Shown piece by piece: positions 16,068 through 24,491 of a stretch of 64,000 bases of DNA. The DNA comes from Saccharopolyspora aridisoli (GTDB lineage: Bacteria > Actinomycetota > Actinomycetes > Mycobacteriales > Pseudonocardiaceae). The stretch lies in NCBI RefSeq assembly GCF_004348445.1, contig NZ_SMKV01000023.1, forward strand, positions 21,821 through 85,820, written 5' to 3'. The notes beneath the pieces were generated by a model. That model was not told the origin of the DNA. It worked only from the letters and a program-made list of their open reading frames with translations, and did no database searches. The position numbers were made by a program, and so were the translations under genes. The stretch's first letter is position 1; each line of letters starts with the position of its first letter.

Positions 16068-17240
16068 GTGCGAGTTCTGGTTTCTGGTGCGAGCATCGCG
16101 GGATCTGCGGTCGCGTTCTGGTTGCACCGCAACGGGTTCGACGTGACGGTAGTCGAGAAGGCCGCATCGGTGCGAACCGGCGGGTATCCGATCGACGTGC
16201 GGGGAACCGCCCTGGAGGTCGTCGGCCGGATGGGGGTCCTGCCACAACTGCGGCAGGCCGACATCAAGACGCAGCGGCTGACGTTCCTCGACGCCGACGG
16301 ATCCGTCGCGGCCTCCGTGCACCCCCAGCACGTGGTGGGCGGTGTCGACGGGCAGGACCTGGAGATCCGCCGCGGTGATCTGACCGAGGTGCTCTACGAG
16401 GCCGTTCGCGACGACGTGGAGTTCGCGTTCAACGACTCCATCGACGCGCTCGACGAGCGCGAGGACGGCGTTCGCGTCACCTTCCGCAGCGGTGCGCAGC
16501 GGAAGTTCGACCTCGTGGTCGGCGCCGACGGGCTGCACTCCCGGACCCGGGAGCTCATCTTCGGGCCCGAGCTCCAGTTCCACCGCTACCTGGGGTTCTG
16601 CTTCGCCGGGTTCACCACGCCCAACACCCTCGGGCTCTCCCACGAGGGCGTCATGTGGAACGCGCCCGGCAAGGCGGCGGCGCTCTACGGCGTCCGGGAC
16701 AGCGACGAGCTGCACGGCTTCCTCAACATCGCCCGCCCGCACCCGCCGATGGAACTGCTGCGCGATCCCGACGCGCAGCGAGAGCTGGTCACCGACGCGT
16801 TCGCCGGGGAGGGCTGGGAGATCCCGACCATGGTCAAGGCGATGCGCGAATCCGATGACCTGTTCTTCGACACGGTCAGCCAGATCCACCTGCCCGCGTG
16901 GTCGCGCGGCCGGGTCGCCCTGGTCGGCGACGCGGCCCACGCGCCGTCCTTCCTGACCGGCCAGGGGTCCAGCCTCGCGCTGGTCGGCGCCTACGTGCTC
17001 GCCGACGCGCTGGCCGCCCACCCCGACCACACCGAGGCCTTCACCGCCTACGAGGCCACCACCCGCGAGTTCGTCAAGCTCAACCAAGCCCTCGTCGGCG
17101 AAGGCGACGCCACCCTGTTCCCCACCACGCGGGAGGCGCTGGAGAAGCGCAACGCAGGCCTGCGGGCACTCGCCGAGATGCCACCCGCGACCGGCAGGCC
17201 GGAGCACTCGGCCTTGACCCTGCCCGCTCCCAGGCGTTGA
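16068..17240 (+). CDS. FAD-dependent monooxygenase (PHBH/TetX-like)
   Basis: 390 residues, class A flavoprotein monooxygenase. The N-terminal Rossmann motif is VRVLVSGASIAGSAVAFWL (GxSIAG variant). VVGADGLHSRTR is the second conserved DG motif. GRVALVGDAAHAPSFLTGQGSSLALVGA is the GD motif contacting the FAD ribose. Such enzymes hydroxylate aromatic or polyketide substrates with NAD(P)H and O2, and some inactivate antibiotics. The GTG at 16068 has GGAGG 5 bases upstream; an earlier in-frame GTG at 16053 overlaps the MFS stop. It sits downstream of the MFS remnant, suggesting a former resistance or export operon. Confidence 0.88.
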   Translation: MRVLVSGASIAGSAVAFWLHRNGFDVTVVEKAASVRTGGYPIDVRGTALEVVGRMGVLPQLRQADIKTQRLTFLDADGSVAASVHPQHVVGGVDGQDLEIRRGDLTEVLYEAVRDDVEFAFNDSIDALDEREDGVRVTFRSGAQRKFDLVVGADGLHSRTRELIFGPELQFHRYLGFCFAGFTTPNTLGLSHEGVMWNAPGKAAALYGVRDSDELHGFLNIARPHPPMELLRDPDAQRELVTDAFAGEGWEIPTMVKAMRESDDLFFDTVSQIHLPAWSRGRVALVGDAAHAPSFLTGQGSSLALVGAYVLADALAAHPDHTEAFTAYEATTREFVKLNQALVGEGDATLFPTTREALEKRNAGLRALAEMPPATGRPEHSALTLPAPRR

Positions 17241-17252
17241 CCGGCGGCCGGA

Positions 17253-18011
17253 TCACGCCTGGTGCGCCGCCGGGCGGGTGACCAGGCCGCGCGCGACGAT
17301 CTCCAGCACTGCCGCGATCGCCACCGCCTCCACCGCCAGCAGCCCCACCAGCACGAACAGCTGCACGGCACCGGCCTGAATCGGGCTGGCACCGCCCAGC
17401 AGCATGCCGACGAACGCGCCGGGCAGGGTCACCATGCCCACGGTGCGGGTCTGGTCGAGCGCGGGCACCAGCGCCGTTCCGGCCACGGGACGGGCGATTT
17501 CGAGCCGCGAGTCGCGTTCGGACAGACCCAGCGACAACGCAGCCTCCACCTCGCCGCGGCGCTGCGCCAGCTCGTCGAGGAGCCGCCGACCGGCCAGCCC
17601 CGTGGCGGTCAGCGCTCCCCCGATCAGCTGGCCGATCAGCGGGATCAGCACCAGCCCGGTCAGCGGCACGGCCCGCGACGCCAGCAGCACTCCCGCGACC
17701 GGGGCCACACCGGCGGCGATGGGCACGGCCCCCCACCACCACGTCCGGTTGCGGGTGATCCGCCGTCCCGCCGTGCGCGCGGCGACCGCGAACATGACCA
17801 CGATGAACGCCGCCACGAGCCACGGCCAGCGCACCACGGAGGTGATGATCAGCGACACCAGCAGCAGCTGCGCGGCCCCGCGCGCACCGGCGGTGATCAC
17901 GGCCCAGTGCCGCGCGAACCCGCCGAGGCGCACCACCGCAGCGGCCACGACCAGCAGCAGCACGACGACGGCACCGAGCACCGGCGTCACCGGAACAGTC
18001 CCAGAACCCAC
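17253..18011 (-). CDS. FetB/UPF0014 ABC transporter permease
   Basis: A 252-residue membrane protein with about 7 helices. It has the family hallmark DQTRTVGMVTLPGAFVGMLLGG followed by SPIQAGAVQLFVLVGLL. FetB pairs with the ATPase FetA in iron export and peroxide resistance in E. coli, and plant STAR2/ALS3 are relatives. No ATPase gene is adjacent, so its partner must be encoded elsewhere. It converges on the monooxygenase gene with only 12 bases between stops. Confidence 0.85.
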   Translation of the reverse strand: MGSGTVPVTPVLGAVVVLLLVVAAAVVRLGGFARHWAVITAGARGAAQLLLVSLIITSVVRWPWLVAAFIVVMFAVAARTAGRRITRNRTWWWGAVPIAAGVAPVAGVLLASRAVPLTGLVLIPLIGQLIGGALTATGLAGRRLLDELAQRRGEVEAALSLGLSERDSRLEIARPVAGTALVPALDQTRTVGMVTLPGAFVGMLLGGASPIQAGAVQLFVLVGLLAVEAVAIAAVLEIVARGLVTRPAAHQA

Positions 18012-18047
18012 CCGGCGACCTTACGACCAAGGCGCTCCGGATTCCAG

Positions 18048-19025
18048 CTACCGGGGAGCGGCGGTGGAGCCGCGCGGGATGAGGGTCGGGGCGCTCACCA
18101 GGGTTTCGCGGCTCCCCCGCCCGTCGTCGAGCAGCAGGCGCAGGGCGTCGGCGGCGATCTGCCTGAACGGCACCCGCACGGTCGTGAGCGGGACCGGCAG
18201 CCTGCTGACCACCGGGATGTCGTTGTAGCCGACGATCGACACGTCCCGGGGCACTTCCAAGCCCAGCGCGTGGGCGGCGGCGAGCACACCGATCGCCGTG
18301 TTGTCGTTGACCGCGAACACCGCGCTCGGCCGGTCCGGACGGTCCAGCAGCTGACGCCCTGCGAGTTCACCGGCCTCGATCGAGAACGCATCACCGGCGA
18401 CCAGCACCGGGTCGAAGCAGAGTCCACCGCTTTCCAAAGCCTCCCGGTAGCCCGCTGCGCGCCCTTGCGCGCTCGACGCGTGCGCGGGTCCACCGACCAG
18501 GCCGATCCTGCGGTGCCCGAGATCGATGAGGTGCCGCGTCGCCAACTGCGCTCCGAGGCGGTCGTCGCCGATGGCGGCCGGACTGCTGCCGTCGGTGCGC
18601 AGGGCGAGCGCGTAGGAGGTCTTGCCGACGTCGACCGGTTCGCCGACGCGCGCCGTGGTGAGGATGAGCCCGTCGACCCTGCGCCGCCGCAGCGACTGCA
18701 CCGCCTTGTCCTGCACTTCCGGAAGGTCTTCGGTGGTCGCCACGACCGTGAACAGGTCGCGTCCGGCCGCGGCCTCGGTGATCGCCTCGTAGAGCATCGC
18801 CATGACCGTGTCGGTGAGCCTGGGGACGATCACCCCGACCGTGCTGGTGCCGGAACGGCGCAGCCCGGAGGCGAGCGGGTCGCGGACGTAGCCGAGTTCG
18901 GCCGCGACCTCGCGAACGCGCTCCGCCGTCGCGTTGGTGGAGCGCGGGAGGCGCTCGTCGAGCACGCGGGAGACCGTGGACTTGCTGACCCCGGCCGCCC
19001 GGGCCACATCGAGAATCGTCACCAC
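18048..19025 (-). CDS. LacI-family repressor of the adjacent lyase-transporter operon
   Basis: 325 residues. The N-terminal HTH is VTILDVARAAGVSKSTVSRVLD, with hinge helix LASGLRRSGTSTVGVI and then a periplasmic-binding-like effector domain (VDGLIL, HLIDLGHRRIGLVGGP, AVNDNTAIGVLAAAHALG, DVSIVGYND). The start is a GTG pair at 19025/19022. The intergenic region to the divergent DHDPS-like gene holds two identical GGGAACGTTCCC palindromes, one at the promoter of each gene. This fits a local repressor that also controls itself. The effector is presumably the substrate or product of the lyase. Confidence 0.9.
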   Translation of the reverse strand: MVTILDVARAAGVSKSTVSRVLDERLPRSTNATAERVREVAAELGYVRDPLASGLRRSGTSTVGVIVPRLTDTVMAMLYEAITEAAAGRDLFTVVATTEDLPEVQDKAVQSLRRRRVDGLILTTARVGEPVDVGKTSYALALRTDGSSPAAIGDDRLGAQLATRHLIDLGHRRIGLVGGPAHASSAQGRAAGYREALESGGLCFDPVLVAGDAFSIEAGELAGRQLLDRPDRPSAVFAVNDNTAIGVLAAAHALGLEVPRDVSIVGYNDIPVVSRLPVPLTTVRVPFRQIAADALRLLLDDGRGSRETLVSAPTLIPRGSTAAPR

Positions 19026-19046
19026 ACCCGGAGCCTACCCGAAGCT

Positions 19047-19058
19047 GGGAACGTTCCC
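19047..19058. promoter_or_regulatory. LacI operator O1 (GGGAACGTTCCC)
   Basis: A perfect 12-bp palindrome with the central CG typical of LacI-family sites, 22 bases upstream of the lacI start. Identical to the site at 19101-19112, 54 bases away centre to centre. Confidence 0.85.
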
Positions 19059-19068
19059 GGGATCGGTC

Positions 19069-19097
19069 TTGACAGCCGGCGAGCCGTGACGCATGGT
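19069..19097 (+). promoter_or_regulatory. Promoter of the DHDPS-like/Nramp operon
   Basis: TTGACA at 19069-19074 and CATGGT at 19092-19097 with a 17-base spacer. Operator O2 begins 3 bases after the -10, so repressor binding there would block initiation. Confidence 0.55.
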
Positions 19098-19100
19098 TCT

Positions 19101-19112
19101 GGGAACGTTCCC
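19101..19112. promoter_or_regulatory. LacI operator O2 (GGGAACGTTCCC)
   Basis: Perfect palindrome identical to O1, placed at the expected transcription start of the lyase gene. Two sites allow looping. Confidence 0.85.
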
Positions 19113-19141
19113 GCGACCGTTCCTAGAATGGAGCCCCTGGC

Positions 19142-20053
19142 ATGTCTCTCGATCTCCGCGGCCTCAATCCCGCTCCGGTCACGCCGTTCACGCCGGACGG
19201 CGAGGTTGACCACCAGGCGATGGCCAAGCTCGGCCAATGGCTAGCCGGCCACGACGGCGTCACGAGCCTCGTAGTGCTCGGCCACGCCGGCGAGGGGACA
19301 TTCCTGACCCAGAACGAGCAGGTCACCACCATCTCCCAGCTTGTCGACGCTGTCGACGTCCCGGTCATCGCCGGGATCACCGGCGAAGGCACGCACGTGG
19401 CGGTGGACGAGGCCAAGCGCGCGGTCGCCGCCGGAGCCGAGGCGGCGCTGGTGTACCCCTCGCACGGCTGGCTGCGGTTCGGCTACCAGCAGGGCGCCCC
19501 GCAGGAGCGCTACCGCGCGATCTACGAGGAGGCGGGCCTGCCCTGCATCCTCTTCCAGTACCCGGACGTCACCAAGGCCAACTACGACCTCGACACCCAG
19601 CTCGAAATCGCCGCCCAGCCGGGCGTTTTCGCCACGAAGAACGGCGTCCGGAACATGCGTCGCTGGGACACCGAGATCCCCGTCCTGCGACGGGAGAACC
19701 CTGATCTCCAGATCCTGTCGTGCCACGACGAGTACCTGCTGCACACCATGTTCGACGTGGACGGCCTGCTGGTCGGATACGGCAACATCGCCCCTGAACC
19801 GCTGCTAGAACTCATCGCGGCTGGGAAGGCCGGGGACTACGCAGCGGCCCGCGCGGTGCACGACCGCCTGCTGCCGGTCACCAAGGCCGTCTACCACCGC
19901 GGCTCGCACATGGAGGGCACCGTGGCCCTCAAAGTCGCGCTCAAAGCGCTCGGCGTGCTGGAGAACGCGACCGTGCGCTCTCCCCTGATCGACCTCTCCG
20001 CCGGAGCCGAGGAAGAGATCGTCCGGGCGCTGCGCAGCGCGAAGCTCATCTGA
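19142..20053 (+). CDS. Dihydrodipicolinate synthase/N-acetylneuraminate lyase family aldolase
   Basis: 303 residues, the normal length of the DHDPS TIM-barrel family. GLNPAPVTPFTPDGEVD opens the barrel, LGHAGEGTFLTQNEQV replaces the usual GTTGE motif region, and FATKNGVRN carries the Schiff-base lysine (Lys166). Class I pyruvate-type lyase or dehydratase chemistry is expected. Control by a LacI repressor and the partner transporter point to catabolism of an imported sugar acid or similar compound, not lysine synthesis. The substrate is unknown. The ATG follows GGAG. The transporter gene is 121 bases downstream. Confidence 0.85.
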   Translation: MSLDLRGLNPAPVTPFTPDGEVDHQAMAKLGQWLAGHDGVTSLVVLGHAGEGTFLTQNEQVTTISQLVDAVDVPVIAGITGEGTHVAVDEAKRAVAAGAEAALVYPSHGWLRFGYQQGAPQERYRAIYEEAGLPCILFQYPDVTKANYDLDTQLEIAAQPGVFATKNGVRNMRRWDTEIPVLRRENPDLQILSCHDEYLLHTMFDVDGLLVGYGNIAPEPLLELIAAGKAGDYAAARAVHDRLLPVTKAVYHRGSHMEGTVALKVALKALGVLENATVRSPLIDLSAGAEEEIVRALRSAKLI

Positions 20054-20174
20054 GCCAACCCGCGGGGCCGGGTGCGCGAGTGCATCCGGCCCTTGCCGGC
20101 CACCCGGCCGGTCCGGTGACAATGCCGTCCCCGAACGACCCCGCGACAATGCCGCGTGGGGGTGAGGAAGCACG

Positions 20175-21458
20175 ATGTCCGACGCAGTACCCGCCCGGTC
20201 GAACAACGGGCCCAGCGACACCTCCGGTTCCGCTTCGGTCGGCAGTGGCCGCCGAATCCTGCGGATGCTGGCCCTGATGGGGCCTGCCTTCATCGTCGGC
20301 GCCTGGCAGTTCGGGCCGGGCAACCTCACCGCGGCGGTGCAGGCCGGCAGCCGCTTCGGCTACTCGCTGATTTGGGTCATCGCCATCTCCACAGTGCTGA
20401 TGCTCATCTACGCCGACATGAGCATCCGCATCGCCCTCGTGTCGAAGGGCTCCGTCATCCAGACCATCAAGGAGCACCTCGGCCATTGGGTCGGCGGGCT
20501 CGCCGGGTTCGGCGTCTTCGCCATCAGCCTGATGTTCTCCGTCGGCAATGCCGTCGGCTCGGGCCTGGGGCTGTCGCTGGTGTTCGGCGGCTCGCCGATG
20601 TGGTGGACGCTGGCGTGCACGACCGTCGTCGTCGGCATCCTCTTCGCACGACGGCTCTACACCCTCATCGAGAAGCTCGTGCTGATCATCGTCGCGGTCA
20701 TGGCGGCATCGTTCGTCGCCACCGCGATCATCGCCCGGCCCGACTGGGGAGCCGCCGCCATCGGGTCCGTCGTCCCGGTCGTGCCCGCAGGAGTCGGTCT
20801 GCTGATCGTCGCCCTCGTGGGCACCAACTTCTCAGTCAACGCCGCGTTCTACGCCGGCTACGCCTCACGTGAGCGCGGACTGCGCCGCGATCAGCACCGC
20901 GAAACCACCATCGCCGACACCATTCCCGGCATCGTCGCACCCGGGATCATGACCGCCCTGGTCATCATGGCCGCAGCCGCAGTCCTGCCCGGCGTTGGCG
21001 GCGAGGACGGCGCCACGCTCAAGCAGTTCTCCACCGTCCTCACCCCGCTCGCCGGCGAAATCGGGCGGACCATCTTCTCACTCGGCTTCACCGGCGCCGC
21101 TCTCTCGGCGATGATCGCCAACGCAACCGCAGGAGGCACCCTGCTCTCCGACGGCCTCGGCTTCGGCAACCAACTCGCCTCGTGGCGAGTCCGTACCGGC
21201 ATACTGGGCGTGCTCGGCTTCGGCGCCCTGGTCACCGTTCTGGCCCGGGGTGAGTCGCCGGTCCAGCTCATCATCGCCGCCCAAGCGTTGACGGTCGTCG
21301 TTGCACCTGTCCTGGCGGTGTTGCTCGTCGTTCTTGCCAACCGGAGCGGCCTGATGGGCGACCTCCGCAACAGGTGGTGGCAGAACGGTCTGGCCGCCAT
21401 CGGACTCGTCGCGATCGCCGCCGTCTGCTACCAGCTGGTGGTCACCACCATCTCCTAG
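20175..21458 (+). CDS. Nramp-fold transporter lacking the metal-binding motifs
   Basis: A 427-residue, about 11-TM protein with the Nramp framework. TM1 reads GPAFIVGAWQFGPGNLTAAVQAGSRFGY (read in parts), where DPGN of metal transporters is GPGN (residues 47-50). The TM6 MPH motif is absent: the segment reads ALVGTNFSVNAAFYAGYA. Both Asp and Met/His ligands used for Mn/Fe are therefore missing, so it may carry Mg, another cation or an organic solute. It is the second gene of a LacI-controlled operon with a DHDPS-family lyase, which favours import of the lyase substrate. The ATG follows GGTGAGG. Confidence 0.8.
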   Translation: MSDAVPARSNNGPSDTSGSASVGSGRRILRMLALMGPAFIVGAWQFGPGNLTAAVQAGSRFGYSLIWVIAISTVLMLIYADMSIRIALVSKGSVIQTIKEHLGHWVGGLAGFGVFAISLMFSVGNAVGSGLGLSLVFGGSPMWWTLACTTVVVGILFARRLYTLIEKLVLIIVAVMAASFVATAIIARPDWGAAAIGSVVPVVPAGVGLLIVALVGTNFSVNAAFYAGYASRERGLRRDQHRETTIADTIPGIVAPGIMTALVIMAAAAVLPGVGGEDGATLKQFSTVLTPLAGEIGRTIFSLGFTGAALSAMIANATAGGTLLSDGLGFGNQLASWRVRTGILGVLGFGALVTVLARGESPVQLIIAAQALTVVVAPVLAVLLVVLANRSGLMGDLRNRWWQNGLAAIGLVAIAAVCYQLVVTTIS

Positions 21459-22459
21459 TCGAGGAGTTCGCGACGGGCGGCTTGGGCCATGTCGGCTGCG
21501 TGGTGCAGACCGCTGTCGGTGAAGCGGGTGTGGAGGGCCGAGAGCGCCTGATCGGTTTCAGCGGGTGCGGCCCCTCGGCGGGCTCGGCTCTTGACGAGGC
21601 CGAGTCGGGCGAGGGCTTCGCCGCGGGGTTCGCTGATGCGGGCGAACTCCTCGACGGTGTCGCGGTAGACCCGCTCGGCTTCGGCGTAGCGGCCTGCCCG
21701 GTAGAGGACGTTGCCGCGCATCTTGTGGTTGTAGGCCAGGGCCGCTTCCAATCGCATGTCCCGGCACGTGCGTTCGGCGTCGGCCAGCAGGTCCAGGGCC
21801 TCGTCGGGTTCGCCGCGCAGCGAGGTGAGGTCGGCGATGCCACGCAGTGCCCAGGCCCGTCCCCGCTGGTCGGCGCCGTCGGTGGCGATCTGGCAGGCCT
21901 CGGTGAACATGGCCAGCGCGGTGTCGTAGTCGCCCCCGTGCCGGTGGATCTGCGCGATCCCCTCCAGCGCCCACACGACGTGCCTCGGCTGCCCGACCTC
22001 CCGGGCCTCGGCCAGCAGCTGCTCGTGGAGGCGCAGCGTTCCGGCGAAATCTCCTCGCACGCGGCCCGTTTCGGCGAGCCCGGCCAGCGCGTACCCCCGC
22101 GCCATGGGATCGGTGCCGCGCTCGGCGGCCTCGACCGCGCGGGTCAGCAGGCGGTGCGCCAGCACGTAGCGCCCGCGCTGCCGGGCGAGGGTGCCGCCGC
22201 TCCACAGCGCCCAGGCCATCGCGTCCTGGTCGCCGGCACCTCGTGCGGTGCGGTAGCTGGCGCGCCAGGCGCGTTCAGCGCGCTCCACTCTGCCCAACCG
22301 CCTGCACGCCTCGGCGATGGCCAGCAGCGCGCCCGCGCGTTCGCCCGGCGTGGTCGCCGCCGCGTCGTGCCGTTCGGCCTGTTCGAGCACCTCGTCCAGC
22401 GACGCGTTCACCGACAACGCCGCGAGGCCACCCCGGTACTCATCCGCCTTGGCGTGCAT
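21455..22459 (-). CDS. Tetratricopeptide-repeat protein
   Basis: 334 residues made of at least six TPR-like helical pairs (AGALLAIAEACRRLGRVERA, DAMAWALWSGGTLARQRGRY, RGYALAGLAETGRVRGDF, HVVWALEGIAQIHRHGGDYD, RAWALRGIADLTSLRGEPD, YNHKMRGNVLYRAGRYAEAE). No enzymatic or DNA-binding domain is present. It is probably a soluble protein-interaction scaffold. The ATG at 22459 follows GGAGGGA; an upstream in-frame start adds a non-conserved leader. The stop overlaps the transporter stop by 4 bases, tail to tail. Confidence 0.8.
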   Translation of the reverse strand: MHAKADEYRGGLAALSVNASLDEVLEQAERHDAAATTPGERAGALLAIAEACRRLGRVERAERAWRASYRTARGAGDQDAMAWALWSGGTLARQRGRYVLAHRLLTRAVEAAERGTDPMARGYALAGLAETGRVRGDFAGTLRLHEQLLAEAREVGQPRHVVWALEGIAQIHRHGGDYDTALAMFTEACQIATDGADQRGRAWALRGIADLTSLRGEPDEALDLLADAERTCRDMRLEAALAYNHKMRGNVLYRAGRYAEAERVYRDTVEEFARISEPRGEALARLGLVKSRARRGAAPAETDQALSALHTRFTDSGLHHAADMAQAARRELLD

Positions 22460-22822
22460 GGAACTCCCTCCAGTAGACCGACCACACCGGTCCGCGAGGG
22501 GGAACGGCATGATCATTCCTACTGAGGACGCTACGGAGAACACGACCCCCGCGACCTCAGGTCTCACCCCGGGAACCGCCCCGAGGCCCCCTAGGGGCCG
22601 CCCCGTACATCGAAAGTCGGTCTCCCCCTACCACTCACCCCACCCGACCGCCGCAAGAGCGCAGAAGGCCCCACCAAGCTCCCCAGCTCACGGCCCACCA
22701 TGAGCACTCCACACCCGGTAGCGAACACGGCAGCAATCCGTGCACCGATCACGGCCGTGCTCCGGGAACAGGTTCTGGGTGCGGGGTGTTTAGGCCTGGT
22801 GGGTCTCGTGGAGGGGAAGCCG
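22460..22822. other. Gap of 363 bases between the divergent TPR and LysR genes
   Basis: No coding sequence is supported. A GGCCCC/GGGGCC stem with a 3-base loop lies at 22585-22599. Promoters for both flanking genes are expected here. An ATG at 22700 in the LysR frame is rejected because it adds a non-family leader. Confidence 0.45.
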
Positions 22823-23710
22823 ATGAGTCTTCGTCAGTTCGAGTACGCCTTGGCGGTCGCCGAGGAGGGGTCGGTGACGGCTGCCGCCGAGTCGCTGCGC
22901 GTCGCCCAGCCGTCGGTGTCGCAGCAGATCCGGGGGCTGGAGCGCGAGCTCGGGGTGACGCTGTTCGCCCGGACCCCGAGCGGGCTGGTGCCGACCTCGG
23001 CCGGGCGGGCGTTCCTGCGGGAGGCCGAGGTCGCCGTGGTCGCAGCGCGGCGGGCGAGGGCGACGGCGCGAGCCGGTGATGAGGAGCTCGTGGGCGAGCT
23101 GGTGGTCGCGGCGCAGATGGGCTTCGGCACGCGCCAGCTGCCCAGCGCGCTGGGAGCTCTTGCGCGACGGTTCCCGCGCGTGGAGGTCACCGTCTTCGAG
23201 GAGCCGAACTCCGCCGAGCTGGAACGGTTGTACCGGCGCGGTTCCTTGGACCTCTCCCTGATGGCGGCGTGCGAGCGGAGTCCCGAGCGCGCGCACCACC
23301 TCGGTGACGAGGCGTTCGTGGTGGTGCTCGGTGAACAGCATCCGCTGCTCACCGCCGACAAGGTCGATCTCCAGGACCTGGCGAGCGAACCGTGGCTGCG
23401 GTTCGATCGTGACAGCGCCCTCGACGGCGTGCTGCACAGCGTGCTGCGGGACAACGACCTGACCCCGGCCACGGCGGCACGCGTGACCCAGACCGCAACG
23501 GCCGTCCGCTGGGCCGCCCACGGCCTGGGCGTCGCGCTCGTCCCCGCCTCAACGGTGCCCGACGGCTACAGGCACCTGATCCGCCCGGTCTCGCCGGTGG
23601 TCGCGCAGCCCGTCATCGCGGTGCTGCGCCCCACCCCGGGCCCGGCGGAGTCGGCCCTGCTCGACCTCCTGCACCGGGAGCCGTGGCACCTCCCGGCTCC
23701 GCCAGCCTGA
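22823..23710 (+). CDS. LysR-family transcriptional regulator
   Basis: 295 residues. The winged HTH is LRQFEYALAVAEEGSVTAAAESLRVAQPSVSQQIRGLERELG (read in parts) and FARTPSGLVPTSAG. The rest is the LysR substrate-binding domain (GELVVAAQMG, LDLSLMAA, FVVVLGEQHPL). ATG 22823 is chosen with GGAGGGG upstream. It converges on the SDR operon with 9 bases between stops. The usual divergent target gene is the TPR gene, though its transcription start is 363 bases away; the effector is unknown. Confidence 0.88.
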   Translation: MSLRQFEYALAVAEEGSVTAAAESLRVAQPSVSQQIRGLERELGVTLFARTPSGLVPTSAGRAFLREAEVAVVAARRARATARAGDEELVGELVVAAQMGFGTRQLPSALGALARRFPRVEVTVFEEPNSAELERLYRRGSLDLSLMAACERSPERAHHLGDEAFVVVLGEQHPLLTADKVDLQDLASEPWLRFDRDSALDGVLHSVLRDNDLTPATAARVTQTATAVRWAAHGLGVALVPASTVPDGYRHLIRPVSPVVAQPVIAVLRPTPGPAESALLDLLHREPWHLPAPPA

Positions 23711-23719
23711 CCGCGTTGC

Positions 23720-24463
23720 TCAGAGCTGGGTGAGCCCGCCGTCGACCGGGAGTTCCACACCGGTGGTGAAGGTGGCGTCGAAGGCCAAGAACGCCGCGGC
23801 CGTGGCGATCTCGTCGGGATTGCCGAACCGTCCCATCGGGTTGTCGGCCATCACTCGTGCCTTGATCCGGTCGGCTTCCTGCTGGCTCATGCCCTTCTCG
23901 AGGATTCCCGTGTCGACCGGTCCCGGGCTGATGGCGTTGACGCGGATGCCGCGCGGGAGCAGTTCGGCGGCGAAGGTGCGGGCCATCGAGCGCATCGCGG
24001 CTTTGCCCGCCGCGTAGGCGCTCACGGCCGGCATGCCCATGACGTTCGCCGCCGAGGTGGTGAGGACGACCCCGGCACCCGGGTTCAGCAGCGGCGCGAG
24101 CTTCTGCACGGTGAAGTAAGCGCCCTTGACGTTGACGTCGAACTGCTCGTCGTAGGCCTCCTCGGTCATCGACTCCAGCAGCACGGAGCGCGCGACCCCC
24201 GCGTTGACGAACAAGCCGTCGATCGTGCCGAGTTCGCGCTTGACCCGCTCGGCCAGCCCGTCCAGGTCCTCCAGCGACGAGACGTCGCCGCGAATGGGCA
24301 CCGCGTTGTCGCCGAGCCGTTCCTGAGCGGCGTCGAGCGAGGCCTGCGAGCGGCCGGTGATCGCCACCCGCGCTCCACCGTGCACGAGGAGCTCCGCCAT
24401 GGAGAATCCCATTCCGCTCGCACCGCCGGTGATCACCGCGCTCTTCGTCGAACGGTCGACCAT
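23720..24463 (-). CDS. Short-chain dehydrogenase/reductase
   Basis: A 247-residue classical SDR. SAVITGGASGMGFSMAELL is the nucleotide-binding TGxxxGxG, NAG appears as VNAGVAR, the catalytic Ser is in TTSAANVMG, and YAAGK supplies Tyr and Lys. The VARVAITGR context after strand 2 with Arg favours NADP(H). The substrate is unknown. ATG 24463 follows GAGGGGATGAA; a GTG at 24484 is possible. Second gene of a two-SDR operon, 28 bases after the first. Confidence 0.88.
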   Translation of the reverse strand: MVDRSTKSAVITGGASGMGFSMAELLVHGGARVAITGRSQASLDAAQERLGDNAVPIRGDVSSLEDLDGLAERVKRELGTIDGLFVNAGVARSVLLESMTEEAYDEQFDVNVKGAYFTVQKLAPLLNPGAGVVLTTSAANVMGMPAVSAYAAGKAAMRSMARTFAAELLPRGIRVNAISPGPVDTGILEKGMSQQEADRIKARVMADNPMGRFGNPDEIATAAAFLAFDATFTTGVELPVDGGLTQL

Positions 24464-24491
24464 TTCATCCCCTCGATCCTTCACCTGGTAC

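Noticed and set aside
20118..20154. GACAATGCCG repeated at 20118-20127 and 20145-20154 before the Nramp-like gene
   Set aside because: Only 10 bp, no matching copy elsewhere noticed; could be chance.
22585..22599. GGCCCC-CTA-GGGGCC hairpin in the TPR/LysR gap
   Set aside because: A 3-base loop and position between divergent genes make a terminator unlikely; no function inferred.
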